Positions 7,589 through 15,951 of a stretch of 64,000 nucleotides of DNA are shown piece after piece. Every line of letters starts with the position of its first letter. The first letter of the stretch is position 1. Location: positions 1-64,000 of the forward strand of contig NZ_LWBU01000035.1 in the NCBI RefSeq assembly GCF_001646665.1, given 5' to 3'. Source of the DNA: Streptomyces noursei (GTDB taxonomy: Bacteria; Actinomycetota; Actinomycetes; Streptomycetales; Streptomycetaceae). The notes below the pieces were generated by a model. It saw only the letters and a list, made by a program, of their open reading frames with translations. It was not told the DNA's origin and ran no database searches. The position numbers and the translations under genes were made by a program.

Positions 7589-8257
7589 TCACGTACCGCC
7601 GGGTGTCACCAGGCCCGTCTCGTACGCCACCACGACGGCCTGGGCACGGCTGTCGAGGTCCAGCTTGGTCATGGCACGGTTCAGGTGCGTCTTGACCGTG
7701 GCCTCGCTGATGAACAGCTCGCCCGCGATCTCCTGGTTGCTCAGGCCGCGCGCCGTCAGCCGCAGCACCTCCGTCTCCCTGCCGGTCAACAGAGCCAGGT
7801 CGGCGGGCGGTTGCGGGGCAGCGGTGCCCGCGCGGTGCGCGAACGCCTCGACCAGCCGCCGGGTGACGCTGGGGGCGAAGAGGGCGTCGCCGCCGCCCAC
7901 CGCGGCGACCGCCGCCAGCAGCCGTTCCGGCCCCGAGTCCTTGAGCAGGAAGCCCGAAGCACCCGCGCGCAGCGCCCCGTACACGTACTCGTCCAGGTCG
8001 AAGGTGGTCAGCACCAGCACCTTGGGGGGCGGGTCCGGTGCCTCGGCGAGAATCCTCTCCGTGGCGGCGATCCCGCCCATGCCGGGCATCCGGATGTCCA
8101 TCAGCACCACGTCGGGGCGGGCCTCCGGTACGAGCGCGACGGCCTCCTCGCCGTCGGCGGCCTCACCGACGACCTCGATGCCCGGCGCGGCCCGCAACAG
8201 CCCCACCAGACCGGCCCGGATGAGGAACTGGTCGTCGACGACGAGCACCCTGGTCAT
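7589..8257 (-). CDS. NarL/LuxR-type response regulator
   Basis: 222 residues: receiver domain (1-120) with the acidic pair VVDDQ, phospho-acceptor Asp54 (VLMDIRMPG), Thr in LVLTT and Lys in LLKDS, followed by a LuxR helix-turn-helix (about 156-216, LLTGRETEVLRLTARGLSNQEIA). It is the partner of the histidine kinase just upstream; the kinase TGA and this ATG overlap by four bases (ATGA at 8254-8257), so the pair is translationally coupled. Its targets are unknown; the neighbouring S1 protease gene on the same strand is a plausible one but nothing in the sequence proves this. Confidence 0.96.
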   Translation of the reverse strand: MTRVLVVDDQFLIRAGLVGLLRAAPGIEVVGEAADGEEAVALVPEARPDVVLMDIRMPGMGGIAATERILAEAPDPPPKVLVLTTFDLDEYVYGALRAGASGFLLKDSGPERLLAAVAAVGGGDALFAPSVTRRLVEAFAHRAGTAAPQPPADLALLTGRETEVLRLTARGLSNQEIAGELFISEATVKTHLNRAMTKLDLDSRAQAVVVAYETGLVTPGGT

Positions 8258-9405
8258 TGCGACGAGCCGTCCCCCTGCCGTGCGGTCCGCGTGGAGGTCG
8301 GCAGGGTCAGCCGGACGGCGAATCCCCCCTCGCTCCGCGGGCCGATGCTGATCGTCCCCCCGTACAGCTTGGCCCGCTCCCGCATCCCTATCAAGCCATG
8401 GCCGCCGCCCGTCGCCACTCTGTCCTGAATCACCCCCTGGCCGTCGTCCGTGACGGAGACCTCCACGTGGTGCGGCCGGTAGCGCACCTCCACCCGGGCG
8501 GTGGAACCGGGGGCGTGCTTCAGCACGTTCGTCAGCGCCTCCTGCACGACGCGGTACGCGCACAGGTCCACACCGGGCGGCAGCGGACGCGGTGCACCGT
8601 CCACCCGCAGCTCGACGGGGACTCCCCCGGCCCGTACGCGGTCGGCCGTCTCCTCCAGGCGGGCGAGGCCCGGCATGGGCGCGGCGGGGCCGCTGTCCCC
8701 GTCGGCGCGCAGCACCTGAAGGACGCGACGGAGTTCCTCCAGCGCCTCCGCGCTGGTGCCGGCGATGGTCCCGAGGGCCGTACGGGCCGTGCCGGGGTCG
8801 GAGTCGAAGACGAAGCGCGCGAGCCCCGCCTGGACGGAGATCACCGACATGTGGTGGGCGACCACGTCGTGCAGCTCCCGGGCGATCCGGCCGCGCTCCT
8901 CGGCGACCTCGCGGCGGGCCCGCTCCTCCTGCTCGGCGCGCAGCCTGCGGGCCAGCTCGGCGGAGCGGCGGGCCACATGGCCGAAACGGACCAGGACGAG
9001 GGAGAAGCCGAGGGCCTGGCCGACGACGGACGGCATGGCGGCGCGGTCGCTGACGAGGCCCGCGTACACCCAGACCGCGCTCATCAGGGCCGCGCACCAG
9101 GCCGCCGTGCGCAGCGGCCGGAGGGAGGCGACCGTGTAGACGGCGAGCATGGGGGCGAAGGAGTTCACCACGGGCCAGTAGCCGGCGGTGACGTACACGG
9201 TCCACATCGCCAGGACGAAGAGGCAGACGGCGACCGGAGCCCGGCCGCGCACCACGACCGGCAGGTTGACCAGTCCGACCAGCAGGTGGCCGGCGAGGTC
9301 GAGCGGCGGCCATCCCTGACCCGGGGCCTCCTGGCCGAGAGTGACGGCCACGCTGGTGAGCGCCGCCGTGATCAGGACATCGGCGGCGAGGGGGCGGATC
9401 CGCAT
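8254..9405 (-). CDS. Sensor histidine kinase (HisKA_3 / NarL type)
   Basis: 383 residues. The N-terminal 140 residues hold five to six membrane helices with no large extracellular loop. A short coiled linker (145-172) leads to the HisKA_3 dimerisation helix with phospho-acceptor His179 (RIARELHDVVAHHM). The HATPase domain follows, with N-box YRVVQEALTNVLKHA, DDGQG and a GLIGMRERAKLYGG G-box. The lack of a sensor loop fits intramembrane-sensing kinases of envelope stress. The ATG at 9405 has no Shine-Dalgarno; TTACGCT about 12 bases upstream could be a -10 for a leaderless message. Confidence 0.95.
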   Translation of the reverse strand: MRIRPLAADVLITAALTSVAVTLGQEAPGQGWPPLDLAGHLLVGLVNLPVVVRGRAPVAVCLFVLAMWTVYVTAGYWPVVNSFAPMLAVYTVASLRPLRTAAWCAALMSAVWVYAGLVSDRAAMPSVVGQALGFSLVLVRFGHVARRSAELARRLRAEQEERARREVAEERGRIARELHDVVAHHMSVISVQAGLARFVFDSDPGTARTALGTIAGTSAEALEELRRVLQVLRADGDSGPAAPMPGLARLEETADRVRAGGVPVELRVDGAPRPLPPGVDLCAYRVVQEALTNVLKHAPGSTARVEVRYRPHHVEVSVTDDGQGVIQDRVATGGGHGLIGMRERAKLYGGTISIGPRSEGGFAVRLTLPTSTRTARQGDGSSQ

Positions 9406-9740
9406 CGCCGCAGCGTAACGCGGGTGCGGAAGGGGCCACGTCAACCAGCGGCGGTACCGCGGAAGTTGCAGGAACCGGCGGCCTGCCGCCCGGGGTGGGC
9501 GCCCGTGTCGACCGGTCGGTGGACGACGCGGCCGCGGGGGCCGCCGTAGGTTCGTGGACCGCCACCGCCGGTGCCGGCAGCGGGCGGGGGGGCGCCCGGC
9601 AGGCCGCGGACGGGGGCGACGGCGGTGATGCCCGGGAGCGCACCGGGGCCGGTCGCCGGCGGGGGCAGGGCGGTGCCCCGTCCTCCGGGGGAGGGGGCGG
9701 GGCACCGGCACGCGCCGGGACCCGCCGGCCCGGACGCGGC

Positions 9741-9768
9741 ACACGGCACACGGCACACGGCACACGGC
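9741..9768. repeat. 7-bp tandem repeat (ACACGGC)
   Basis: Four perfect contiguous copies of ACACGGC, flanked by degenerate copies on both sides. It lies in the 507-base region 9406-9912, which otherwise holds only GC-rich low-complexity sequence and the upstream regions of two divergent genes. Confidence 0.9.
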
Positions 9769-9912
9769 GGACACGGACGGGGCACAGGACCGGCACGGGT
9801 CCTTCCCGCATCCGTACGCATGGATCCGCCTGACCGGGTACCCGCACCACCGGCCGACGTGCGCGCCGCGGATTCCGCTCGCGCCGCAGACCGGGAAAGA
9901 GGAGACGCTGAA

Positions 9913-10377
9913 ATGAGCAGGGTGAAGGAAGCCGTCGAGGTCGAGGTCCCCGTCCACACCGCGTACAACCAGTGGACGATGTTCGAGGAGTTCCCCCACT
10001 TCATGGAGGGCGTCGAGGAGGTCGTCCAGGTCGACGCCCGCCACAACCACTGGAAGACGAAGATCGCTGGAGTGCGGCGCGAGTTCGACACCGAGATCGT
10101 CGACCAGCTGCCCGACGAGCGGATCGCGTGGCGGACCACCAGCGGCGACACCCACCAGAAGGGCGTGGTCAGCTTCCAGCGCCTGGACGAGACGCACACG
10201 CGCGTGGAGCTGGTGATGGACATCGAGCCCAGCGGCGTCGCGGAGAAGGCCGCCGACCTGACCGGGACGATCGACCGGCGGGTGAAGGGTGACATGCGGC
10301 GGTTCAAGGAGTACATCGAGGGTCAGGGCGGCGAGTCCGGCGGCTGGCGCGGCCGCATCAGGCCGGGCGACCGCTGA
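9913..10377 (+). CDS. SRPBCC-family protein (polyketide cyclase/dehydrase type)
   Basis: 154 residues with a START-like (SRPBCC, PF03364) fold: VKEAVEVEVPVHTAYNQWTMFEEFPHFMEGVEEV at the start, then alternating strands and a long C-terminal helix before a Gly/Arg-rich tail (about 136-154). These proteins bind hydrophobic ligands in a deep pocket. Single genes like this one are common in streptomycetes and usually not part of a polyketide cluster. AGAGGAG precedes the ATG. No signal peptide is present, so it is cytoplasmic. Confidence 0.9.
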   Translation: MSRVKEAVEVEVPVHTAYNQWTMFEEFPHFMEGVEEVVQVDARHNHWKTKIAGVRREFDTEIVDQLPDERIAWRTTSGDTHQKGVVSFQRLDETHTRVELVMDIEPSGVAEKAADLTGTIDRRVKGDMRRFKEYIEGQGGESGGWRGRIRPGDR

Positions 10378-10534
10378 CGCACCGGCACGGGACGACACCC
10401 GTGCCTGCACCCCACGCCGGCGCCGGCCGGCCGGTACGGCGACATCCGCCGCACCGCGCCGCCCGGCGCCGGCGCCGTGTCGTCCGCCCTGCCCGCCCGA
10501 CCCGGCGGATTCCGCCCGACGCAGAATGCCCGCG

Positions 10535-11005
10535 TCAGCAGGCCTTGCCCTGGGAGCGCAGCCACGCGCACTGCGTCTCGCCGGACGTCATGCCGCCGTC
10601 GTACGCGCGCGGGTCGCGGTGACCGGGGCCGACCGGCTCGTGCGGCTCGAAGACGCCGTCGCCGTCCACGTCGCCGCCATGCGGGTCGATGGTGCCGCCG
10701 GGGTTCCGGCAGGCCGGCCGGTCGGCCGGGTCGGTGGTGCACACGCCGGCGCCCGGGCCCCGGTCCACCGCCTGCCGCGCCGCCGCGACCTGCGTGGTGG
10801 CCTGGGTCTCCACCGCCCGCGCGAGCGAGGTTCCGGCCGGCTCCAGGGACACGGCCGCGGGCCGGGCGGCCGGCTTGTCCGCCGCGGGGGCCCCCTCCGA
10901 ACCGCACGCGGACACCGTGAACAGGAGGCCGGCGGTGAGCAGGGCCGGACCCGCGAAGGCGGCGGCGCGGCGGCGGGTACGGGGGACGAGGACCGTGAGA
11001 ACCAT
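10535..11005 (-). CDS. Putative lipoprotein with Asp-rich calcium-like motif
   Basis: 156 residues. An arginine-rich start and hydrophobic stretch lead to a lipobox (TVSACGSEG), predicting lipid attachment. The C-terminal part includes HGGDVDGDGVFEPHEP, which resembles an EF-hand or thrombospondin type-3 Ca2+-binding loop (DxDxDG), and four cysteines that could form two disulfides. Function unknown. ATG 11005 is chosen because it places the signal correctly; an in-frame ATG at 11050 would add 15 residues. Confidence 0.72.
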   Translation of the reverse strand: MVLTVLVPRTRRRAAAFAGPALLTAGLLFTVSACGSEGAPAADKPAARPAAVSLEPAGTSLARAVETQATTQVAAARQAVDRGPGAGVCTTDPADRPACRNPGGTIDPHGGDVDGDGVFEPHEPVGPGHRDPRAYDGGMTSGETQCAWLRSQGKAC

Positions 11006-11091
11006 GGGAGCACCCGACAGACGATCGGCGTGATGAGTGATATGCACCATACGGGGGCTTACGAGAACCGGTCAATGCGCTCCGCAGGCGT

Positions 11092-11505
11092 TCAGCCCAG
11101 GTCGTACGCGAAGCGGTAGGCCACGGACGGCTCGCCGTGCCGGGCCGTGAAGGATCCGGTTCCGCGCAGGCCGGCCAGCGCTCCGGTGGCCGTACCGGGC
11201 ACGACCTCGAAGACGCAGCTGACGCTCCCGTCCGCCTCGAACGTGCCGCGTTCCTCGACGACGAAGGCGCCCTCCCGTCCGTCCAGCCGGCCGGTCAGCA
11301 GCTCCATGCCCGTGTAGGTGCCGGTCTTGTCGGTGGCGTAGGCGATCGTGTAGACGCACGTGGTCGCGGCCGCCTCGATGCCACCGGTGAAGGTGTTGGT
11401 GACGGAGGCGTGGGCGAGTCTCGGAGTTCCCGACGACTCGGCCGGCCCCAGAGGGCGCTCCTGCCAGTCGGCGAATGTGAAGTGTCCGGTGGTCTGCGTG
11501 GCCAT
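11092..11505 (-). CDS. DUF3224 family protein
   Basis: 137 residues forming a small beta-barrel protein (MATQTTGHFTFADWQERPL, GGIEAAATTCVYTIAYATDKTGTYTGMELLTGRL, then GSFTARHGEPSVAYRFAYDL), the DUF3224 pattern. Members resemble lipocalin-like or allene-oxide-cyclase-like barrels, but no activity is established. GAGAGG precedes the ATG. It diverges from the WYL regulator gene at 11658 across a perfect 14-bp inverted repeat, so it is the probable regulatory target of that protein. Confidence 0.88.
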   Translation of the reverse strand: MATQTTGHFTFADWQERPLGPAESSGTPRLAHASVTNTFTGGIEAAATTCVYTIAYATDKTGTYTGMELLTGRLDGREGAFVVEERGTFEADGSVSCVFEVVPGTATGALAGLRGTGSFTARHGEPSVAYRFAYDLG

Positions 11506-11610
11506 GGATGTGTCCTCTCGGTGGGTCCGCGCGGGCACGGGCGGCAGGGGGCACGGGCGCCCTGCGGCCGGCCCCCTTGGGCCGTGCCCGCGGTGTGCGA
11601 CCAGCCTGTC

Positions 11611-11643
11611 CCCCGTACCTGACACCTTCTGTCAGGTACGGGG
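11611..11643. promoter_or_regulatory. Operator of the WYL regulator (14-bp perfect inverted repeat)
   Basis: Arms 11611-11624 and 11630-11643 are perfect reverse complements (core TACCTGACA / TGTCAGGTA) around the spacer CCTTC. It lies between the divergent DUF3224 and WYL-regulator genes, about 105 bases from the first and 14 bases from the second start. Confidence 0.8.
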
Positions 11644-11657
11644 GCGACAATGCCCCC
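11640..11657 (+). promoter_or_regulatory. Second inverted repeat abutting the WYL-regulator start
   Basis: GGGGGC (11640-11645), spacer GACAAT, GCCCCC (11652-11657), directly before the ATG at 11658. GACAAT is placed like a -10 box for a leaderless message, so the repeat may frame the promoter. Confidence 0.45.
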
Positions 11658-12653
11658 ATGCGCGCCGACCGGCTTCTCTCCCTGCTCCTGCTCCTCCAGA
11701 ACCGCGGGCGGATGACGGCGCCCCAGCTCGCCGAGGCGCTGGAGTGTTCCGTCCGCACGGTGTACCGGGACGTCGAGGCGCTCGGCGCGGCGGGCGTCCC
11801 GGTCCGTGCGGACCGCGGGCCCGACGGCGGGTACCGGCTGATGGACGGCTACCGCACACGGCTGACCGGGCTCACCGACGCCGAGGCGGGTTCGCTGTTC
11901 CTCGCCGGGGCGCCCGGCCCGGCGCGGGACCTCGGGCTCGGCGCGGTGCTGGCGACCGCCCAGCTCAAGGTGCAGGCCGCCCTCCCGCCCGGGACGGCCG
12001 AGCTGGCGCGGCGCGTGCGGGACCGGTTCCACCTCGACGCACCCGCCTGGTTCCGGGACGCCGACCCGGTCCCGCACCTGGAGACGATCGCACGGGCGGT
12101 GTGGGAGCAGCGGGTGCTGCGGACGCACTACCGGCGCTGGGGCGGCGAGGTGCGGCGGGAGCTGTGCCCGCTGGGCATCGTCCTCAAGGGCGGCATCTGG
12201 TACGCGGTGGCGCTGGCGGACGACACGGTACGGACCTATCGGGTGGCGCGGTTCCTGGCGGTGGAGCCGGTGCCCGGCACCTTCGATCGGCCGGCCGGCT
12301 TCGACCTGGCCGCCTACTGGGAGGACTCCTCGCGGCGCCTGGAGGCGGCGCTGCACCGGAGGACGGCCGGCCTGCGGATATCGCCCCGGGCTCAGCGCCT
12401 GCTGCCCATGTACTTCGGTGCGGCGGGCACGCGGGCCCTGGAGGGAGCGGGGCCGCCCGACGAGGACGGGTGGGTGCGGGTGGAGATGGCCGTGGAGACG
12501 GATGGGGTGGCGGTCGGGGACCTGCTCCGGCTCGGCACGGACGCCGAGGTGCTCGACCCCCCGGAACTGCGGCAGGCGGTGGCCGAGGCGGTCTCGGTGC
12601 TGGCGGGACGGTACGCGGTGCAGGAGCCCGGCGGTGCCGCGGCACGCCGGTAG
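11658..12653 (+). CDS. WYL-domain (YafY/DeoR-type) transcriptional regulator
   Basis: 331 residues: an N-terminal winged HTH (MRADRLLSLLLLLQNRGRMTAPQLAEALE, then CSVRTVYRDVEAL), a WYL ligand-binding domain (about 140-225, with RRELCPLGIVLKGGIWYAVAL), and a WCX C-terminal extension. The WYL motif proper is GIWYAVAL here. Members sense nucleotides or small ligands; some act in DNA damage or phage defence. No Shine-Dalgarno is visible and the ATG is close to a GACAAT box, which suggests a leaderless transcript. The adjacent operator implies autoregulation plus control of the divergent DUF3224 gene. Confidence 0.93.
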   Translation: MRADRLLSLLLLLQNRGRMTAPQLAEALECSVRTVYRDVEALGAAGVPVRADRGPDGGYRLMDGYRTRLTGLTDAEAGSLFLAGAPGPARDLGLGAVLATAQLKVQAALPPGTAELARRVRDRFHLDAPAWFRDADPVPHLETIARAVWEQRVLRTHYRRWGGEVRRELCPLGIVLKGGIWYAVALADDTVRTYRVARFLAVEPVPGTFDRPAGFDLAAYWEDSSRRLEAALHRRTAGLRISPRAQRLLPMYFGAAGTRALEGAGPPDEDGWVRVEMAVETDGVAVGDLLRLGTDAEVLDPPELRQAVAEAVSVLAGRYAVQEPGGAAARR

Positions 12654-12665
12654 GATCGGCGGATC

Positions 12666-13352
12666 ATGGGCATGACGGGGGAGAACGTGTGGGTGACCGT
12701 CCCGGAGGGGCTCGTGACCCTGTCGGACCGGCGGACCGGGCGGAGCTGGCCGGTCGAGGTGGGCTCCTGCCTGCTCGCCGCGCACCCGGTCACCCAGGCG
12801 TGGTACGCGCACGTCACCGGTGACCGGCCCAGCAGCGCGCACGGTGACCGGCTGCCGGTCGAAAGCGTCTCGTGGTGGGACGCCGTCCGGTTCTGCAACT
12901 CCCTTTCCCTGCGGGAGGGGTTGACGCCCGCGTACCGCCTCCCCTGCGGTGACGGCGGTGGCGGCGACGGGGTCGGGGCCGGGTGGGACGCGTCGGCGAA
13001 CGGGTACCGGCTGCCCACCGAGGCCGAGTGGGAGCACGCCTGCCGGGCCGGCACGACCGGCGCGCGCTACGGCGAGCTGGACGAAATCGCCTGGCACCGC
13101 GGCAACTCCGGGGAGCGGCTGCGCGAGGTGGGCGGCCGCCGGCCCAACTCCTGGGGCCTGTACGACATGCTGGGCGGCGTGTGGGAGTGGTGCTGGGACC
13201 TGTACGACCCCGAGGTGTACGGCACGTACCGGGTGCTGCGCGGCGGCGGGTGGTTCGACGAGCGCTGGAGCTGCCGGGCCTCGGTGCGGCGCCGCAGCCA
13301 TCCGACGCTGCGGATCGACGACGTGGGGTTCCGCGTCGCGCGCTCCCTCTGA
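12666..13352 (+). CDS. Formylglycine-generating-enzyme-like (SUMF1) protein
   Basis: 228 residues with one FGE-sulfatase (SUMF1, PF03781) domain across nearly the whole length: HPVTQAWYAHVTGDRP, PVESVSWWDAVRFCNSLS, YRLPTEAEWEHACRAGT, NSWGLYDMLGGVWEWC and a closing GFRVARS. In true FGE two cysteines near the C-terminus bind copper; here the corresponding segment RGGGWFDERWSC has Asp198 in place of the first, and Cys203 kept. Cysteine-to-formylglycine activity is therefore doubtful, and no sulfatase gene is nearby. It begins 12 bases after the WYL regulator on the same strand and is probably cotranscribed with it. Confidence 0.88.
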   Translation: MGMTGENVWVTVPEGLVTLSDRRTGRSWPVEVGSCLLAAHPVTQAWYAHVTGDRPSSAHGDRLPVESVSWWDAVRFCNSLSLREGLTPAYRLPCGDGGGGDGVGAGWDASANGYRLPTEAEWEHACRAGTTGARYGELDEIAWHRGNSGERLREVGGRRPNSWGLYDMLGGVWEWCWDLYDPEVYGTYRVLRGGGWFDERWSCRASVRRRSHPTLRIDDVGFRVARSL

Positions 13353-13454
13353 AGCGGGCGCTCGGGGCGGGGGCCGGGAGGCCGCGGGAGCGGGGCCGGG
13401 GCGGTCCGGTTCCGTCGGCGCGCGGCGGCGGCCGACGCCGCGGTCGGGCGCCCT

Positions 13455-13569
13455 GTCGTCGGTCGGCCCCCGTCGTCGGCCGGCCCCTGTCGTCGGCGGC
13501 CTCTGTCGTCGGGCGCCCGTGTCACCGGCCCGGGCCGTGCGGCCGGGCGGGCCGTGTCGTCGGCCGGTC
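13455..13569. repeat. Degenerate 17-bp tandem repeat
   Basis: GTCGTCGG recurs at 13455, 13472, 13489, 13505 and 13556, a spacing of 16-17 bases (the last after three periods), giving a unit near GTCGTCGGCCGGCCCCT. Just after it, two adjacent 13-bp copies of GCRCATTCCGGCC occupy 13579-13604. Both lie in the space before the small secreted-protein gene. Confidence 0.75.
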
Positions 13570-13635
13570 CGGTTCGTTGCACATTCCGGCCGCGCATTCC
13601 GGCCGAATTCCTCCCTCACGCAACAGGAGCACCCC

Positions 13636-13893
13636 ATGTCCCGCCACCCCCGCACCCGCCTGATCGCCGTCTGCGCCTCCATCGCCGGCGCCGGCGTCGG
13701 CGTCGCCACCGCCACGCCCGCGATGGCCGGCGAGCAGCCGCCCGCGTCCGTCGGCGCCCCGGTGGTGACCGACCTCAACAGCACGGGCCCGCTCAGCACC
13801 TCCCCCGACACGCAGGGCCACCAGGCCTCCCCGCTGCCGGTCGGCGGCGCCCTGCTCGGCGGTCTGCCCGCCGGCCTGCCCCTCGGCGGCTGA
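13636..13893 (+). CDS. Small secreted protein, unknown function
   Basis: 85 residues. The signal peptide is clear (MSRHPRTRLIAVCASIAGAGVGVATATPAMA, cleavage near residue 32). The mature part is about 53 residues, with no cysteines, ending in a glycine/leucine-rich tail (LLGGLPAGLPLGG). The ATG follows AGGAGC. I do not recognise a family; the composition is reminiscent of small exported streptomycete proteins of unknown role. Confidence 0.7.
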   Translation: MSRHPRTRLIAVCASIAGAGVGVATATPAMAGEQPPASVGAPVVTDLNSTGPLSTSPDTQGHQASPLPVGGALLGGLPAGLPLGG

Positions 13894-14015
13894 GGCCGCG
13901 ACCGCGCGACCCGCACCGGAACGCGCCACTCCCCCACGCCCCCTGAACGGGTGGCTGCCACGTCCCGTAGTAGGGGACGAGCAGGTCACCCGTACGGAAA
14001 AGGGGGCGATGAGCC

Positions 14016-15950
14016 GTGCTGCGTCGCTGGGGGCGGAAGGCGTGGGTTCCGCACGGACTGGCGGGGAGCGTGCTGCCGGAGGGCCGGCCATCGGCCGGGC
14101 CGCCGCCGGGGCGGGTCCGCCGGTTCCGCGTCGACTACCCGCGCCGCGCCCGGCGGGGCGTCCTGCGGTGGATCCCGTCGTGGCGCCAGGTGTCCGCCCT
14201 CGCGCTGATCGGCCTCGCCGGGGTCGTCGCGCTGGTGGGCTACGTGTACTCCACCGTGCGGATCGCGGACGTGAACGCCGAAGCACGGGCCGAGGCCAAT
14301 GTGTACTACTGGGCGGACGGCACCCAGATGGTGAGCGTCGGTCCGGTCAACCGGCAGAACGTCCCGCTGTCCGACATCCCGCCGTCCCTGCAGAACGCCG
14401 TGATCGCCACCGAGAACGCCACCTTCTACAGCGACCCTGGTTTCTCGGTGCGCGGACTGGCGAGGGCCGTGGTGAACATGGCACGCGGCCAGGAGGTGCA
14501 GAGCGGTTCCACCATCACGCAGCAGTACGTGAAGAACACCTACCTCACCCCGGAACAGACCCTCGACCGCAAGCTGCGCGAACTGTGCCTGTCGGTCAAG
14601 CTGTCGAGGTCGCTGTCGAAGCAGGAGATCCTCCAGGGGTACCTCAACACCAGCTGGTTCGGCCGCAACGCCTACGGGGTGCAGGCCGCGGCGGTGGCGT
14701 ACTACGGCATGGACGCCAAGGACCTCGACCCCTCCCGCAGCGCGCTGCTGGCCGCCCTGCTCAAGGGCGGTGAGCTGTACGACCCGTCGCTGAGCCCGGC
14801 CCACCACCGCCGGGCCGTCGAGCGGTGGAAGTACGTACTGGACCGGCAGGTGGACCTCGGGTACATGACCGAGCGGGAGCGGGCGAAGTACACCGTCTTC
14901 CCCGAGCCCCGGCCCGAGTCGGTGTCCACCAGCATGTCCGGCCAGATCGGCTACCTCGTCGACGTGGCGAACAAGTACATCAAGAACCGCACCGGCCTGA
15001 CGACCGAGCAACTGGGGCGCGGGGGCTACCGGATCCGCACCACCTTCGACAAGGGAGAGGTGGAGCGGCTGCGCAGGACGGTGGAGGAGGTGCGCCAGAG
15101 GTCGCTCGACCCGGCCCGGCGGATCGCCGACCGGGACGTGGAGATCGGCGCGGCGTCGATCCGGCCCGGCGACGGCGCGGTACTGGCGCTGTACGGGGGC
15201 CCCGACGCGACCAAGCACTTCACCAACAACGCCGACACGGCAGGTGTACCGGTGGGCTCGGCGTTCACCCCGTTCGTCCTGGCCGCGGCCCTGGAGCACG
15301 GTGCCGGCGCCGCCGCCGACGCGCCGGGCGCGCTGCGCCGCGCGCTGGTGCGGGGCGACAGCGGTGTCTACAACCGGCTGGGCGAGGCCGTCGGGCTGGA
15401 GAAGGTACGGGACCTCGCGGTGGGTTCGGGCCTGCTGCCGCTGAGCATGGCACCGCTGGAGCCGTCCTTCCCGGCCGGTACGTCGACGCCGAGCGCGATC
15501 CGGATGGCGGGGGCGTACGGCACGTTCGCCGCCGGCGGGCGGCAGACCGACCCGTACTCCGTGACCGCGGTCAGCCACTTCGGCACGCCGCTGGAGGGGA
15601 TGGAGCGGCCGGCCGGCCGGCGGGCGCTGGACGAGAGGGTCGCCCGCGAGGTGTCGGAGGCGCTGCGGGACGTGGCGGTGGACGTCATGACGCCGGACGC
15701 CCTCCGCACGCTGCCGCCGGTCGCCGCCGGCCGGACCGGTGCCGGGGACCAGGTCCCCGCGTCCTGGTTCGTCGGCTACACCGGCCGGCTGTCCACCGCG
15801 GTCACCGTCTTCCGGAGCCGGCCCGGTACGGACGGGCTGCTGCCCATGAACGGTGTGGGCGGCAGCGAGTCGGACCGGGCCGACTTCCTGTCGCTGCGGG
15901 TGTGGTCGTCGTACATGACGGGCACTCCCGCCTCCCGCGAGGCCGAGTAG
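14016..15950 (+). CDS. Class A PBP-like glycosyltransferase with degenerate transpeptidase site
   Basis: 644 residues: cytoplasmic basic N-terminus, one membrane helix (about 67-88), a GT51 peptidoglycan glycosyltransferase domain (about 100-300) and a penicillin-binding domain (about 340-640). GT51 motifs are present: TENATFYSDPGF keeps the catalytic Glu, GSTITQQYVKN follows, then RKLRELCLSVKLSRS and QGYLNTSWFGRNAYGVQAAA. In the transpeptidase half the SxxK motif reads Ser415-Ala-Phe-Thr418 and the KTG motif reads Arg573-Thr-Gly, so both lysines are missing. It likely polymerises glycan strands but does not crosslink. GTG start after GGGGG; its stop is one base from the convergent lyase gene stop. 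Confidence 0.9.
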   Translation: MLRRWGRKAWVPHGLAGSVLPEGRPSAGPPPGRVRRFRVDYPRRARRGVLRWIPSWRQVSALALIGLAGVVALVGYVYSTVRIADVNAEARAEANVYYWADGTQMVSVGPVNRQNVPLSDIPPSLQNAVIATENATFYSDPGFSVRGLARAVVNMARGQEVQSGSTITQQYVKNTYLTPEQTLDRKLRELCLSVKLSRSLSKQEILQGYLNTSWFGRNAYGVQAAAVAYYGMDAKDLDPSRSALLAALLKGGELYDPSLSPAHHRRAVERWKYVLDRQVDLGYMTERERAKYTVFPEPRPESVSTSMSGQIGYLVDVANKYIKNRTGLTTEQLGRGGYRIRTTFDKGEVERLRRTVEEVRQRSLDPARRIADRDVEIGAASIRPGDGAVLALYGGPDATKHFTNNADTAGVPVGSAFTPFVLAAALEHGAGAAADAPGALRRALVRGDSGVYNRLGEAVGLEKVRDLAVGSGLLPLSMAPLEPSFPAGTSTPSAIRMAGAYGTFAAGGRQTDPYSVTAVSHFGTPLEGMERPAGRRALDERVAREVSEALRDVAVDVMTPDALRTLPPVAAGRTGAGDQVPASWFVGYTGRLSTAVTVFRSRPGTDGLLPMNGVGGSESDRADFLSLRVWSSYMTGTPASREAE

Positions 15951-15951
15951 G

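Noticed and set aside
13953..14016. Upstream ATG at 14009 as the PBP start
   Set aside because: It is out of frame with the PBP; GTG 14016 gives the family-consistent N-terminus.
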